Assembly: GCA_032095175.1 (NCBI GenBank)
Contig: DAMCZI010000007.1
Coordinates: 77,816-141,815, forward strand
Direction of reading: 5' to 3'
Source: DAMCZI01 sp032095175
GTDB taxonomy: Bacteria; Bacillota; Clostridia; Clostridiales; Caloramatoraceae
Length of the DNA stretch: 64,000 bases
Shown here: positions 17,374-26,159 of the stretch, piece by piece
Position numbering within the stretch: the stretch's first letter is position 1
Layout: each line of letters starts with the position of its first letter
Made by a program: the position numbers and the translations under genes
Notes under the pieces: generated by a model
Seen by the model: only the letters and a program-made list of their open reading frames with translations
Databases searched by the model: none
Told to the model about the DNA's origin: nothing

Positions 17374-17862
17374 CTACTTCCCCGAAATTTCTTTCCTCAA
17401 CTCCACAGGTAGCAGCCTATTCTTCTTCTCCTTCTCCTCCGAAGCCTCATACAGCCTAATAAACTGTCCACGAATAACCCCGAGGTTTTCGCATAGGCAT
17501 ATCTCCTGCCAGCCTAGTTGCCTGACAATCCTAGCGGTTTTTCTACTCATGCTTGAAATAGCTTCCTCTGGCCTATATATGCCATAGTTTCTCACTGATC
17601 TCATAACCTCTCCCCAGGCGGCGCCTGCATCTTCTTCATTGCTGTATGGGTTTAAAAGATCACCAACAGCTGCTCTTATATCCGAAATTGTAGGGGGAAA
17701 ATTTCTTTCACATATAAGTTTTTTAACAGTAACCTGCGCCAACTCATATGGGATATCCTGAAGCATTTCAAACCAGAGCTGGAGTTTTACATCGTTTACA
17801 TCAAACCTTGGGTATGCAACAGCAAATATAGCTAAAAGCTTTGAAACCTCAGCTTTTACCAT
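17374..17862 (-). CDS. Phage-type helicase loader / replisome protein (G39P-like)
   Basis: The 162-residue protein matches the N-terminal domain of phage replicative-helicase loader/inhibitor proteins (SPP1 G39P type): a compact helical domain with KLQLWFEMLQDIPYELAQVTVKKLICERNFPPTISDIR. The later region (AGAAWGEVMRSVRNYG) is also typical of these phage genes. Its start overlaps the end of the upstream replication gene by seven bases, the usual coupling of initiator and loader. There is no structural or lysis gene nearby, so this is a phage replication fragment, not a full prophage. Confidence 0.75.
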   Translation of the reverse strand: MVKAEVSKLLAIFAVAYPRFDVNDVKLQLWFEMLQDIPYELAQVTVKKLICERNFPPTISDIRAAVGDLLNPYSNEEDAGAAWGEVMRSVRNYGIYRPEEAISSMSRKTARIVRQLGWQEICLCENLGVIRGQFIRLYEASEEKEKKNRLLPVELRKEISGK

Positions 17863-18746
17863 AGGGACACCTCCCCAATTTCGCCGTTTTCAACCCTTTG
17901 GCAAAGCTCTAATGCATTGGAAACATTTTTGGGGATATCAACGGTTCTTTTAATTTCAGGCATTCCGTGTATAAATTCCTCAAAGGGTTTGTCTGGACCT
18001 AGGAAAGTTCCAGGATGCTTTATGTACTGTGGGTCAACACCTTTATCTCTGCAGTAGCGAGAATAATTGATTGCAGCAGATATCATATCATCAGATGAAA
18101 CCTTCTCCTTTAGCCTGGCTTTCCAGACTCTATAGGCTCTTTTCTTTTCAAGCCTTCTTGGGTAAACAGACCAGAAGCTTTCAAATTCATCGGAATAGTC
18201 CTTTAGATTAGAGGAGGCACTACTCTTGTTTTTATGGACAACAGGTGCACATATCTTTTCTTCTTTTTGTTCTTTATCATTCTTATAGTTATTATCATTA
18301 TTGTTTATATCCATTGGCTGTTTTTCAATAGAAGCTTTGCTGTTACTTTCAGCTTCTATATCGAAATTACAGTTATCCTCTATGCCTTGGTAAGACAACC
18401 AGTTTACTATGGTTATAAGGGAGTATTGTTTGCTAAATCTTCCGTGCTCAATTGTTATCATGCTTTGGCTTTCAAGCCACTCTAGAACATCCTGTATCGT
18501 CTTAGGGTTTGGTTCTTTCCATATTCCCCTGTCGTACCAGCCAACAGCTGTTGCAATGGTTCTTATTGAGGTTAAAAACTGTCCAGGCATAAGGAAAATA
18601 GAGCTGCCATCTCTCATGGGAATCTTCTTTTGCTCAAAGCAAACGGAGTATTTTAAAAACTGCCAAACCTTGTAGTATAGGGGTGGCATAACCCAAATGT
18701 CACTATCTTGTTCTTTTCTATAATCTTTAATCCATCCTTCTTTCAT
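17856..18746 (-). CDS. Phage replication initiator (DnaD/replisome-organiser like)
   Basis: The 296-residue protein has an N-terminal winged-helix domain (WIKDYRKEQDSDIWVMPPLYYKVWQFL, then RTIATAVGW and VLEWLESQSMI), a low-complexity Asn/Lys linker near residues 145-180, and a C-terminal helical domain (FESFWSVYPRRLEKKRAYRVWKARLKEK). This layout is typical of phage origin-binding initiators in Gram-positive bacteria. It is paired with the loader gene downstream. It lies opposite to its neighbours and is most likely a remnant from an integrated element. Confidence 0.75.
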   Translation of the reverse strand: MKEGWIKDYRKEQDSDIWVMPPLYYKVWQFLKYSVCFEQKKIPMRDGSSIFLMPGQFLTSIRTIATAVGWYDRGIWKEPNPKTIQDVLEWLESQSMITIEHGRFSKQYSLITIVNWLSYQGIEDNCNFDIEAESNSKASIEKQPMDINNNDNNYKNDKEQKEEKICAPVVHKNKSSASSNLKDYSDEFESFWSVYPRRLEKKRAYRVWKARLKEKVSSDDMISAAINYSRYCRDKGVDPQYIKHPGTFLGPDKPFEEFIHGMPEIKRTVDIPKNVSNALELCQRVENGEIGEVSLW

Positions 18747-19096
18747 ATAAACCCCTCCAATTTAATTAGGCTTGTTTACTAAATAAATTGGAGTAGGGGT
18801 AGAAAATTTATATATTAAAGGAGTAAAATCTGTTTTTAGCGTGTTACTTTGAAAGGATTTAAAGAGATTGCAATTGGGAAAAAGGATACGCAGTGTGCAG
18901 GTGTTTATTTAAAATAGGCATAGCATAAATACATATTATTACTATAGAAAAGCCCTATCCATCTATCAAATACTATTACCATTATAAATTGGACTAACAA
19001 TTGGATGTTTGATAACGTAAATAATGGATGTAAAAAATATATCTAATTATGTTGTCTTTTGTCAAAGATAATAAATACTATAAAGGGGTTAGGAAA
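18747..19096. other. Non-coding region before the ABC transporter
   Basis: About 350 AT-rich bases with no supported gene. AATTGGA occurs twice as a direct repeat (18987 and 18999), within GGACTAACAATTGGATG, and could be a regulator site for the transporter operon. No clear sigma-A promoter stands out. Confidence 0.35.
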
Positions 19097-20407
19097 ATGG
19101 CTAAAAGAAAAAGTTTGGTTTATTTATTGATTTTAACATTGGCTTTTAATCTAGTGTTTACTGGATGCCAATCTAAAAAGCCAGTAGAGCAAAAGAAGCA
19201 AGAACCTGTTACAGTTGAGTTTTCATATCCACCATATGGGTATGACTCTAGCAAAGAGGATGCTTTCTGGAAAAAGCATATTGCTGAATTTGAAAAGGAA
19301 AACCCAAATATCAAGATCAATTTAACTATTGAAAGTTGGGACAACGTTTATACAAAATGGGAGCAGATGCTTGAATCTGGAAATACTGCAGATATAGGTT
19401 ATGATTGTCCACTTGTAGTTGGTGAATATGCACTACAGGGAAAACTTTTACCTTTAACAGATGTAGTTAAAAACTTAGGCGGTGAAGAAGCTTTTACTCC
19501 AAGTATGAAATACTTTAAAACAGATGGCGAGTGGTATGGAGTTCCTCATGGAGATGCTTCTATGGTGCTTTTATATCGTAAGGATATATTAAAGGCAGCA
19601 GGATTCAATGAACCACCAAAGACTTGGGATGAACTAATTAAAATTGCAAAGGCAACTACAAAAAATGGTACATATGGTTTAGGAATATTTACTGGCGATG
19701 ACTATCAATCATGTCAGATAATCACAGGCTTTATGAAAGCTGCTGGCGGAAAAATGCTTGATAAAGACAAGAAGTTAGTACTTGATAGTCCTGAAAACTT
19801 AAAGGCATTAGAATACATGAATAATTTAGCAAATGTATATAAGGTTGTTCCACCAAGTGCTGTTAACTGGGGACATGATGACCCAGCAAATGCTGTAGGA
19901 CTTGGAAAAGTAGCTATGGCTATAACCTGGGGTGGATTTGGAACATTATTAGAAGGTATGTTCCCAAAGGATTATCAGAATATTGGATTTGTAAAGCAGC
20001 CTGATGGACCAGGAGGAAATTCAGGAAGTTGGTCAGGAACTGGTGGATTCTTCATGTTTAAAAATGCAAAGCATCCAGAAGAAGCTAAGAAATTTATAGA
20101 ATTTATGAGTAAAGCAGAATTAAGTAAGGAATGGGCAACTATTTCAGGTAACGTTTCACCTTTTGTTAGTGTAGTAAATGATCCTGAATTAGCAAAATTT
20201 GAATGGTATAGAGCTATGCAGGAACAGTCAGAAACTCAAATTCATATGGGATGGGATTATGGCATAGTACCTGGAGCATATAACAGTGATCCTCATTTTA
20301 CAAAGGCTGTTGTAGATATGACTGTTCATCATAAAGCACCTGCACAAGTTCTTAAACAGCTGCAGATTGATGTACAGAAAACATTAGATGAATCTAATAA
20401 GAAATAG
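19097..20407 (+). CDS. ABC transporter sugar-type substrate-binding lipoprotein
   Basis: This is the extracellular binding component of a carbohydrate ABC importer (family 1 solute-binding protein). From the ATG at 19097 the 436-residue product has a signal peptide ending in the lipobox LVFTGC, with Cys24 lipidated. The mature part begins PVTVEFSYPPYGYDSS, then EFEKENPNIKINLTIESWDNVYTKWEQML, as in MalE/UgpB-like proteins. Asp- and Trp-rich loops (GHDDPANAV, ITWGGFG) are typical of a sugar site. The ATG at 19097 follows a purine-rich run and starts the signal peptide; the frame is open from 19049. The substrate cannot be named. Confidence 0.92.
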   Translation: MAKRKSLVYLLILTLAFNLVFTGCQSKKPVEQKKQEPVTVEFSYPPYGYDSSKEDAFWKKHIAEFEKENPNIKINLTIESWDNVYTKWEQMLESGNTADIGYDCPLVVGEYALQGKLLPLTDVVKNLGGEEAFTPSMKYFKTDGEWYGVPHGDASMVLLYRKDILKAAGFNEPPKTWDELIKIAKATTKNGTYGLGIFTGDDYQSCQIITGFMKAAGGKMLDKDKKLVLDSPENLKALEYMNNLANVYKVVPPSAVNWGHDDPANAVGLGKVAMAITWGGFGTLLEGMFPKDYQNIGFVKQPDGPGGNSGSWSGTGGFFMFKNAKHPEEAKKFIEFMSKAELSKEWATISGNVSPFVSVVNDPELAKFEWYRAMQEQSETQIHMGWDYGIVPGAYNSDPHFTKAVVDMTVHHKAPAQVLKQLQIDVQKTLDESNKK

Positions 20408-20416
20408 TTTTTTAGG

Positions 20417-20447
20417 TAGGCCAGGTATTGCACTTGGCCTATTGTTT
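20417..20447 (+). terminator. Attenuator hairpin after the binding-protein gene
   Basis: TAGGCCAGGT pairs with ACTTGGCCTA (one G-U) and is followed by TTGTTTTA. Partial termination here would keep binding protein in excess over the permeases, a common arrangement. Confidence 0.65.
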
Positions 20448-20522
20448 TATAAAAGTGAATAAGATGCCTAAATAGGGATTCTTGTTCATTTTCTTTATTT
20501 ACTATAAATAAGGAGAAACAAT

Positions 20523-21416
20523 ATGAAATGCAAACAAAAAAGGAAATTTAGTAAAACAGCATTTTTCTATATGGCGCCTGCATTACTGGCTATACTTACT
20601 ATTATGGTCTTTCCATTGGTTAAAGGAATTTCTATTGGCTTTACTGATAGACTATTTACTTGTGATGAATATTCTTTTATAGGACTAAAAAATTATGTAG
20701 ACATGATAAAGGACCCACTCTTTTGGTATTCTTTATATAATTCTATAAAATTGACGGCTCTTACTGTAGCAGGAACCATGGTTGTTGGATTAGGCCTGGC
20801 ACTTTTACTTAACAGCAAAAAGAAGATTATAACTTTTTTTAGAGGAATATTATTTATACCATGGGTACTGCCCTCTATGGTAATTGCGCTGACCTTTAGA
20901 TGGCTTTACAATGATTTCTACGGATATTTAAACTATATTCTTGTTAGATACCATATTATATCTCAGCCAACTAATATACTTGCTGATACTAAATTGGCAT
21001 GGATAGGTATCTTAATACCGATGATTTGGTGCAGTTATTCCTTTGTTATGATGGTGTTTTTAGCAAGCCTGCAATCAATTGATAAAAATCTGTATGAAGC
21101 TGCTAAAATAGATGGAGCTAATGGTTTTCAACTATTTAGATATATCACTATTCCTGCTTTAAAACCAACTTTTTTTATAGTGACTATTTTGCAGATAATA
21201 TGGGAATTCTCTTCCTTTGACCTTATCTATCTATTGACTAAGGGAGGACCTGGGGATTCCACTTTAACCTTGAGCCTTTATATTTATAGAAAGGCCTTTG
21301 GATTTAAGACTGTAGGATATGCTTCTGCATTGGCTACGGTGATGTTTATTATCCTATTTGTTTTCACTATGATTTATTTTTGGGTCATAAGGAGAAATGA
21401 TAGCTATGAAAAATAG
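20523..21416 (+). CDS. ABC transporter permease, MalF/UgpA type
   Basis: The 297-residue inner-membrane subunit has six predicted segments, starting with FFYMAPALLAILTIMVFPLV. The EAA loop that contacts the ATPase is visible as NLYEAAKIDGANGFQLFRYITIPALKP. The length and order match the first permease of family-1 sugar importers. It ends inside the next gene: its stop overlaps the start of the second permease by 11 bases. Confidence 0.92.
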   Translation: MKCKQKRKFSKTAFFYMAPALLAILTIMVFPLVKGISIGFTDRLFTCDEYSFIGLKNYVDMIKDPLFWYSLYNSIKLTALTVAGTMVVGLGLALLLNSKKKIITFFRGILFIPWVLPSMVIALTFRWLYNDFYGYLNYILVRYHIISQPTNILADTKLAWIGILIPMIWCSYSFVMMVFLASLQSIDKNLYEAAKIDGANGFQLFRYITIPALKPTFFIVTILQIIWEFSSFDLIYLLTKGGPGDSTLTLSLYIYRKAFGFKTVGYASALATVMFIILFVFTMIYFWVIRRNDSYEK

Positions 21417-22242
21417 AAAAAATTTAGCCCTTAGCAGCATCAAAATAATAATACTTATTGTAATTACCTTCATATTATTTTTCCCAATGCTTGTTACCAT
21501 ACTTACTTCCTTTAAGCCTCCAGAGGAGGTTATAACAACCACACCTAAGCTTTTGCCTCAAAACTTTACATTGATGAATTATATCAATCTATTCAGTGCA
21601 AGGGAATTCACTGTTTATCTAAAGAACAGTGCTATTGTAGCAAGCTTTACAGCCATCTGCAGCATGATAGTTTCAGCTTTAGCAGCTTGTGCAATAGTAT
21701 GGATGAAGTTTCCGGGAAGAAGGATAGTTGTAAGATCAATATTATTTACTTATATGTTTCCATCAATCCTATTGGTAATACCATTGTTTATACTATGTTA
21801 CCAATTGGGATTAATTGATCATAAGTTTGGCTTAGTGCTGACTTACCTGTCTTTTTCGGTACCCTTTGGAATATGGATGTTAAAGTCCTATTTTGAATCC
21901 ATTCCAAAGGAACTGATAGAGGCGGCATTAATTGATGGCTGCAGCTATTTTAAATGCCTGGTTAAGGTTATATTACCAGTATCTTTGCCTGCAATCACTA
22001 CAGTTGGTATATATTCCTTTATACTTGGATGGAGTGAATACCTTTTTGCAACTACCCTTATAACTAGCAATAGTAATAGGACTATTGCAATAGGATTACA
22101 GACCCTAATTGGATATCATAAGACTGATTTTGGACTATTAACAGCTGCAAGTGTAATAATGGTGGCCCCTGTCTTACTACTTTTTATATCAGTTCAAAAG
22201 TACTTTATTGAAGGTCTTACAGTTGGCAGTGTTAAAGAATAG
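21406..22242 (+). CDS. ABC transporter permease, MalG/UgpE type
   Basis: The 278-residue second permease has six segments and its own EAA loop, IEAALIDGCSYFKCLVKVILPVSLP. The in-frame ATG at 21397 lies only two or three bases from the AAGGAG site, so the ATG at 21406 is preferred, though either is possible. It forms the membrane pore with the previous permease and is followed 12 bases later by the ATPase. Confidence 0.9.
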   Translation: MKNRKNLALSSIKIIILIVITFILFFPMLVTILTSFKPPEEVITTTPKLLPQNFTLMNYINLFSAREFTVYLKNSAIVASFTAICSMIVSALAACAIVWMKFPGRRIVVRSILFTYMFPSILLVIPLFILCYQLGLIDHKFGLVLTYLSFSVPFGIWMLKSYFESIPKELIEAALIDGCSYFKCLVKVILPVSLPAITTVGIYSFILGWSEYLFATTLITSNSNRTIAIGLQTLIGYHKTDFGLLTAASVIMVAPVLLLFISVQKYFIEGLTVGSVKE

Positions 22243-22254
22243 GAGTTGGTTTAA

Positions 22255-23355
22255 ATGGCTAGTGTAATATTGAAGAATGTAGATAAGAAATATGAAAACA
22301 AGTTTCATGCAGTAAAGAATACAAGCCTTGATATAGAGGATGAAGAATTTGTTGTAATTGTAGGTCCTTCTGGCTGTGGAAAATCAACACTATTAAGGAT
22401 GATAGCAGGCCTTGAGGAGATTACAAATGGTGAAATATATATAGGGGACAAGTGTATAAACGATGTAGAACCTAAGAACAGGGATATTGCAATGGTATTT
22501 CAAAACTATGCCCTCTATCCCCATATGACAGTTTATGAAAATATGGCATTTGGTCTAAAGCTTAGGAAGATTAAGAAGGAAGATATCGAGAAAAGAGTTT
22601 TAGAGGCTGCAAAGGTATTGGGTATAAATGATCTTCTTGATAGAAAGCCTAAGCAGCTTTCAGGTGGACAAAGGCAGAGAGTAGCCTTGGGAAGGGCTAT
22701 TGTTAGGTCCCCTCAAGTATTTTTGATGGATGAGCCTCTTTCCAACCTGGATGCTAAACTTAGGGTTCAAATGCGTTCAGAGATAGCAAGGCTTCACAAT
22801 AAGTTGAAAACAACTATTATATACGTTACACATGACCAAATAGAAGCCATGACTTTAGGAACAAAGGTTGTTGTAATGAAGGATGGAAAGATACAGCAGG
22901 TAGGTACCCCTAAGGAGATATATAACAGGCCTAATAATGTATTTGTTGCTTCCTTTATTGGTACTCCTCAAATCAATTTGATAGATTGTAATGTCGTTGA
23001 AAGGGATGGAAGGATCTATGTTGAGTTTGAAGGAGGCTGTCTAGAGCTGCCAAAGGATAAGGAAGATATTATAAGGGCAAAGGGGTATGTAGGAAAATCA
23101 GCAATATTAGGAGTTCGACCAGAGGATGTAGAATTAAAGGTTATACAAGATACTTATAAGCTTAAAGGAACTATAGATGTTGTAGAACACCTAGGTTCAG
23201 AGCTATATATTTACATTAGTACAAGCTTTGGAGATATAATTGCTAAGAAAAATGTTGGGGAAGATGAATTGAAAATTGGGGATGGAATAGAGTTTAGTTT
23301 TAATATTAAAAAGCTACTTATATTTGATGCTGAAAGCAAGAATAGTATTTTTTAA
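22255..23355 (+). CDS. ABC transporter ATPase, MsmX/UgpC type
   Basis: The 366-residue ATPase energises the sugar importer. Walker A is GPSGCGKST (37-45), the signature is LSGGQRQRVALGRAI, and Walker B is FLMDEPLSNLDAKLR. A C-terminal OB-type regulatory domain (about 235-366) is present, as in MalK/MsmX. Many clostridial sugar importers share one MsmX encoded elsewhere, so an ATPase encoded inside the operon suggests a self-contained system. Confidence 0.94.
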   Translation: MASVILKNVDKKYENKFHAVKNTSLDIEDEEFVVIVGPSGCGKSTLLRMIAGLEEITNGEIYIGDKCINDVEPKNRDIAMVFQNYALYPHMTVYENMAFGLKLRKIKKEDIEKRVLEAAKVLGINDLLDRKPKQLSGGQRQRVALGRAIVRSPQVFLMDEPLSNLDAKLRVQMRSEIARLHNKLKTTIIYVTHDQIEAMTLGTKVVVMKDGKIQQVGTPKEIYNRPNNVFVASFIGTPQINLIDCNVVERDGRIYVEFEGGCLELPKDKEDIIRAKGYVGKSAILGVRPEDVELKVIQDTYKLKGTIDVVEHLGSELYIYISTSFGDIIAKKNVGEDELKIGDGIEFSFNIKKLLIFDAESKNSIF

Positions 23356-23388
23356 TTGAATTCTAATAGGTCTCCTTCTGTAAGGTGG

Positions 23389-23455
23389 AGCTTCAATATT
23401 TAATATCAGATGAGCGGCATCCCAATTTGAAGCTTTGATGTCCAGCCATAGCTGG
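23389..23455 (+). promoter_or_regulatory. Structured leader before the double-cubane gene
   Basis: AGCTTCAA (23389) pairs with TTGAAGCT (23427) and encloses GATG-agcgg-CATC (23409-23421). A second hairpin, CCAGC-cata-GCTGG, follows at 23442. There is no T-run, so it is not a simple terminator. It matches no riboswitch class that I recognise. Confidence 0.4.
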
Positions 23456-23495
23456 AGGAGTGCAATTTAATTAATATAAAAAAGGAGATGGAAAA

Positions 23496-24644
23496 ATGAT
23501 AGGATTACCAGAAAAATTTGATGAATACGAAGAAGCAAAAAGAGAAGGTTTTATTGAGATTAAGAATTTAAAGGAAAGTGGGAAAAACATAGTAGGAGTG
23601 TTTTGTACATATTCTCCTTTAGAACTTATTTATGCAGCCGGTGCAGTTCCTATAAGCTTATGTGGTGGGGATAATGAAATTATCGAAGCTTCTGAAGCTC
23701 ATCTGCCTAAAAATCTATGTCCAATAATTAAATCAAGCTATGGAAATGCATTAACTGAGTCATGTCCATATTTTTATTTTTCTGACCTTATAATAGGGGA
23801 GACCACCTGTGATGGAAAGAAAAAGATGTATGAATTGTTAGGCAAGCTTAAGGATGTTCATGTTATGCACCTGCCTCAAGGACAGATGAAAAAGCATGAC
23901 TTTGAATATTGGAAGGAAGAGATGATAGAACTTAAAGGGGTTCTTGAAAAGAAATTTAATGTAGAGATTACAGATGAAAAACTAAGACAAGCTATAAAGG
24001 CAAGAAACAAGGAGAGAAAGATACTTCTTGATTTTTATGAGTTAGGTAAATTAGACCCTGTACCAATAAGCGGCTATGATATTAATACCACCATGGAAGC
24101 CATAGAATTCAGGTTTGATAGGGATGAAGCCTGTGATGAGATAATGAAAAGAACAGCAGAAATAAAAGAAAGATACGAAAAGGAATTGAAGGGCAAAAAA
24201 TCAAATAGACCAAGAATACTTATAACAGGCTGTCCTACAGGTGGAGTCAGAGATAAGGTTGTAAAGCAAATAGAGGACTTAGGTGCAGATGTAGTTGCCT
24301 TTGAAAACTGCAGTGGCCCAAAGGAAAAAATAGAGTTAGTAGATGAGACTATAGATCCTATAGAGGCTATAGCAAGAAAATACTTAAATATTAACTGTTC
24401 TGTTATGACCCCTAATCCTAATCGTTTTAAAGCATTAGGTGAAATGATAGATGAGTATAAGGTTGATGGAGTAGTTGAAGTTATACTTCAAGCCTGTCAT
24501 ACCTTTAATGTAGAATCCTTTAATGTGAAAAATTATGTTAATAATGAAAAAAATAAACCTTACATCTGTGTAGAAACCGATTATTCAGAGTACGATACAG
24601 GTCAATTAAATACAAGATTTAATGCATTTATTGAGATGCTTTAG
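23496..24644 (+). CDS. Double-cubane [8Fe-9S] cluster protein, YjiM/HgdB family
   Basis: The 382-residue protein belongs to the 2-hydroxyacyl-CoA dehydratase D-component superfamily. Its closest-looking group is the YjiM-type double-cubane cluster proteins. The family pattern is clear: VFCTYSPLELIYAAGAVPISLCG, LPKNLCPIIKSSYG, ESCPYFYFSDL, GETTCDGKKKMYELL, then ITGCPTGG and LQACHTFNVES. Such proteins carry out low-potential reductions after activation by an ATPase (YjiL/HgdC type); none is encoded beside it here. The start ATG has AAAGGAGATGG. It lies between a sugar importer and a methyltransferase. Substrate unknown. Confidence 0.85.
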   Translation: MIGLPEKFDEYEEAKREGFIEIKNLKESGKNIVGVFCTYSPLELIYAAGAVPISLCGGDNEIIEASEAHLPKNLCPIIKSSYGNALTESCPYFYFSDLIIGETTCDGKKKMYELLGKLKDVHVMHLPQGQMKKHDFEYWKEEMIELKGVLEKKFNVEITDEKLRQAIKARNKERKILLDFYELGKLDPVPISGYDINTTMEAIEFRFDRDEACDEIMKRTAEIKERYEKELKGKKSNRPRILITGCPTGGVRDKVVKQIEDLGADVVAFENCSGPKEKIELVDETIDPIEAIARKYLNINCSVMTPNPNRFKALGEMIDEYKVDGVVEVILQACHTFNVESFNVKNYVNNEKNKPYICVETDYSEYDTGQLNTRFNAFIEML

Positions 24645-24656
24645 AACTTGGTGCCA

Positions 24657-24816
24657 GGGGGCTGTTGCACAAAGGAAGGTTATACCTCATATTCCCAGGC
24701 AACAGGCACTTGAGTTATGAGTTATTTATGATAGATGAGTATTAGAAGATATTTTTCTTAAATAACTCATAACTCAAGAGCTTGTCACCAAGGGATAGAT
24801 ATTGTGCCATAGCCCC
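24657..24816. repeat. Composite palindrome: P1 element nested in an outer palindrome
   Basis: The outer arms GGGGGCTGTTGCACAA (24657) and TTGTGCCATAGCCCC (ending 24816) enclose a P1 palindrome at 24698-24789 with CACTTGAGTTATGAGTTATTT-type arms. The same composite occurs in reverse orientation at 40951-41111. It begins 12 bases after the stop of the double-cubane gene and holds no gene. Confidence 0.85.
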
Positions 24817-24855
24817 ATTTAAATTGTTAATTTAGAGCAGTTGGGAGTGGGTTTT

Positions 24856-25848
24856 GTGCGGTTAATCGATTACATCAGTAAAAAGGAAAATAGATTGGTT
24901 TTTCCATGGATGAATACTATAGCTTTAAGGCTTACTGGGTATGAATTATATGAGGTATATGAATCAGCTGAAAAACAGCTTAAGGCAGCTAAGGTTATGG
25001 ATGAGGTATTTGATGCTGATTTTGTTTATCCCTTAGATGATGGAGTTGTACTTCAAGATACCATTGAATTTTTATCAAATGAATCTAATTATGACTTTAA
25101 GTATAGTCCAGATAACAAGGTTAAAAATATTGATGATTTATTAACGTTAAAGGTACCAGACCCTTATAAGGATGGCAGAATGCCTATAAGCTTGAGGAGC
25201 TTAAAGCTTATTGCAGATAATTTTGAAAAGCCTTTGGCAATATCAATAGTGGGCCCCTTTACATTAGCCGCTGAACTTGTGGATATAGCAGATGTAGCAA
25301 GAGGTGTAATAAGAAATCCTGAGTTTATAAACAGGCTTTTGGAATATACTACAGAAGTGGTATTAAACTATACCGTAGCGGCAGCCAAGCAAGGTGCTAG
25401 ATTGATTTGTATTTCAGAGCCTACTGCTATTATCATTTCACCTAAGAAGTTTGAGGAACTTGTTGCCCCAAGGCTTAGAAGGATATTTTCAGAATTAGAT
25501 GATGATGTATGGAAAACAATACATATATGTGGGAATACTAATCGTTTTCTAGAACCAATGTTAAACTGCGGGGCTGAGGGGTTGAGTCTTGATCAGGTGA
25601 TGAATTTGCCTGAAGTAGCAAGAAAAGTACCAGAAGATGTGGTTCTTTTTGGAAATCTTGATCCTATTTATACATTAGCAAAGCTGAGGCCAGAAGAGAT
25701 TGAAGAAAAAACCTTAGAGCTTCTAAAAGATATGAATAGCTTCCCTAACTTTATTTTTTCCTATGGATGTGATTGTCTGCCAGATACACCTATAGAAAAT
25801 CTAAAGGCTTCAATTAGGGCAGGTCACACAAAGCTATCGGAGTTATAA
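24856..25848 (+). CDS. MtaA-like methyltransferase (uroporphyrinogen decarboxylase family)
   Basis: The 330-residue TIM-barrel protein belongs to the UroD superfamily. It has the zinc ligands of the corrinoid/thiol methyltransferase branch (MtaA/CmuA): HICGN near residue 233 and YGCDCLPDTP near 300. Such enzymes move methyl groups between corrinoid proteins and thiols. No corrinoid protein is encoded next to it. The GTG at 24856 is chosen because GGGAGTGG precedes it by a normal distance; a TTG at 24841 is the alternative. The nested palindrome separates it from the double-cubane gene. Confidence 0.82.
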   Translation: MRLIDYISKKENRLVFPWMNTIALRLTGYELYEVYESAEKQLKAAKVMDEVFDADFVYPLDDGVVLQDTIEFLSNESNYDFKYSPDNKVKNIDDLLTLKVPDPYKDGRMPISLRSLKLIADNFEKPLAISIVGPFTLAAELVDIADVARGVIRNPEFINRLLEYTTEVVLNYTVAAAKQGARLICISEPTAIIISPKKFEELVAPRLRRIFSELDDDVWKTIHICGNTNRFLEPMLNCGAEGLSLDQVMNLPEVARKVPEDVVLFGNLDPIYTLAKLRPEEIEEKTLELLKDMNSFPNFIFSYGCDCLPDTPIENLKASIRAGHTKLSEL

Positions 25849-25903
25849 ATAGGAGTATAAAATATATATTAAAAAAATAGAATTTGTTTTAATCCGTTAC
25901 TTT

Positions 25904-25932
25904 AGAGGTAGTCAAGGGGCTACTTCTTTTTT
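25904..25932 (+). terminator. Rho-independent terminator
   Basis: GAGGTAG pairs with CTACTTC (one G-U) followed by six T. It ends the transporter/methyltransferase region. The rest of the 311-base gap up to 26159 shows only the palindrome GTACCGGTAC at 26109, just upstream of the sigma-factor gene. Confidence 0.7.
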
Positions 25933-26159
25933 ATATGATAAATTACAATATAAAGAGTAGGCTATATTAATCGCACTAAAGATTTTATATTGGTGTTTTG
26001 AAATTAATAATCAAGAAATATGATTTTGCATAAATGCTTAGGAAAACATATTGCTATAAAAATATAAGCTTTTAAAACTATTTTCAAAGCTATTACGAAT
26101 ACCAATATGTACCGGTACTAAATAAATGATATACAGTAGATTTATAAAGGAGGTTTAAG

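Noticed and set aside
17374..18746. Intact prophage
   Set aside because: Only two replication genes are present. No integrase, repressor, structural or lysis genes are nearby, and no attachment-site repeats were seen.
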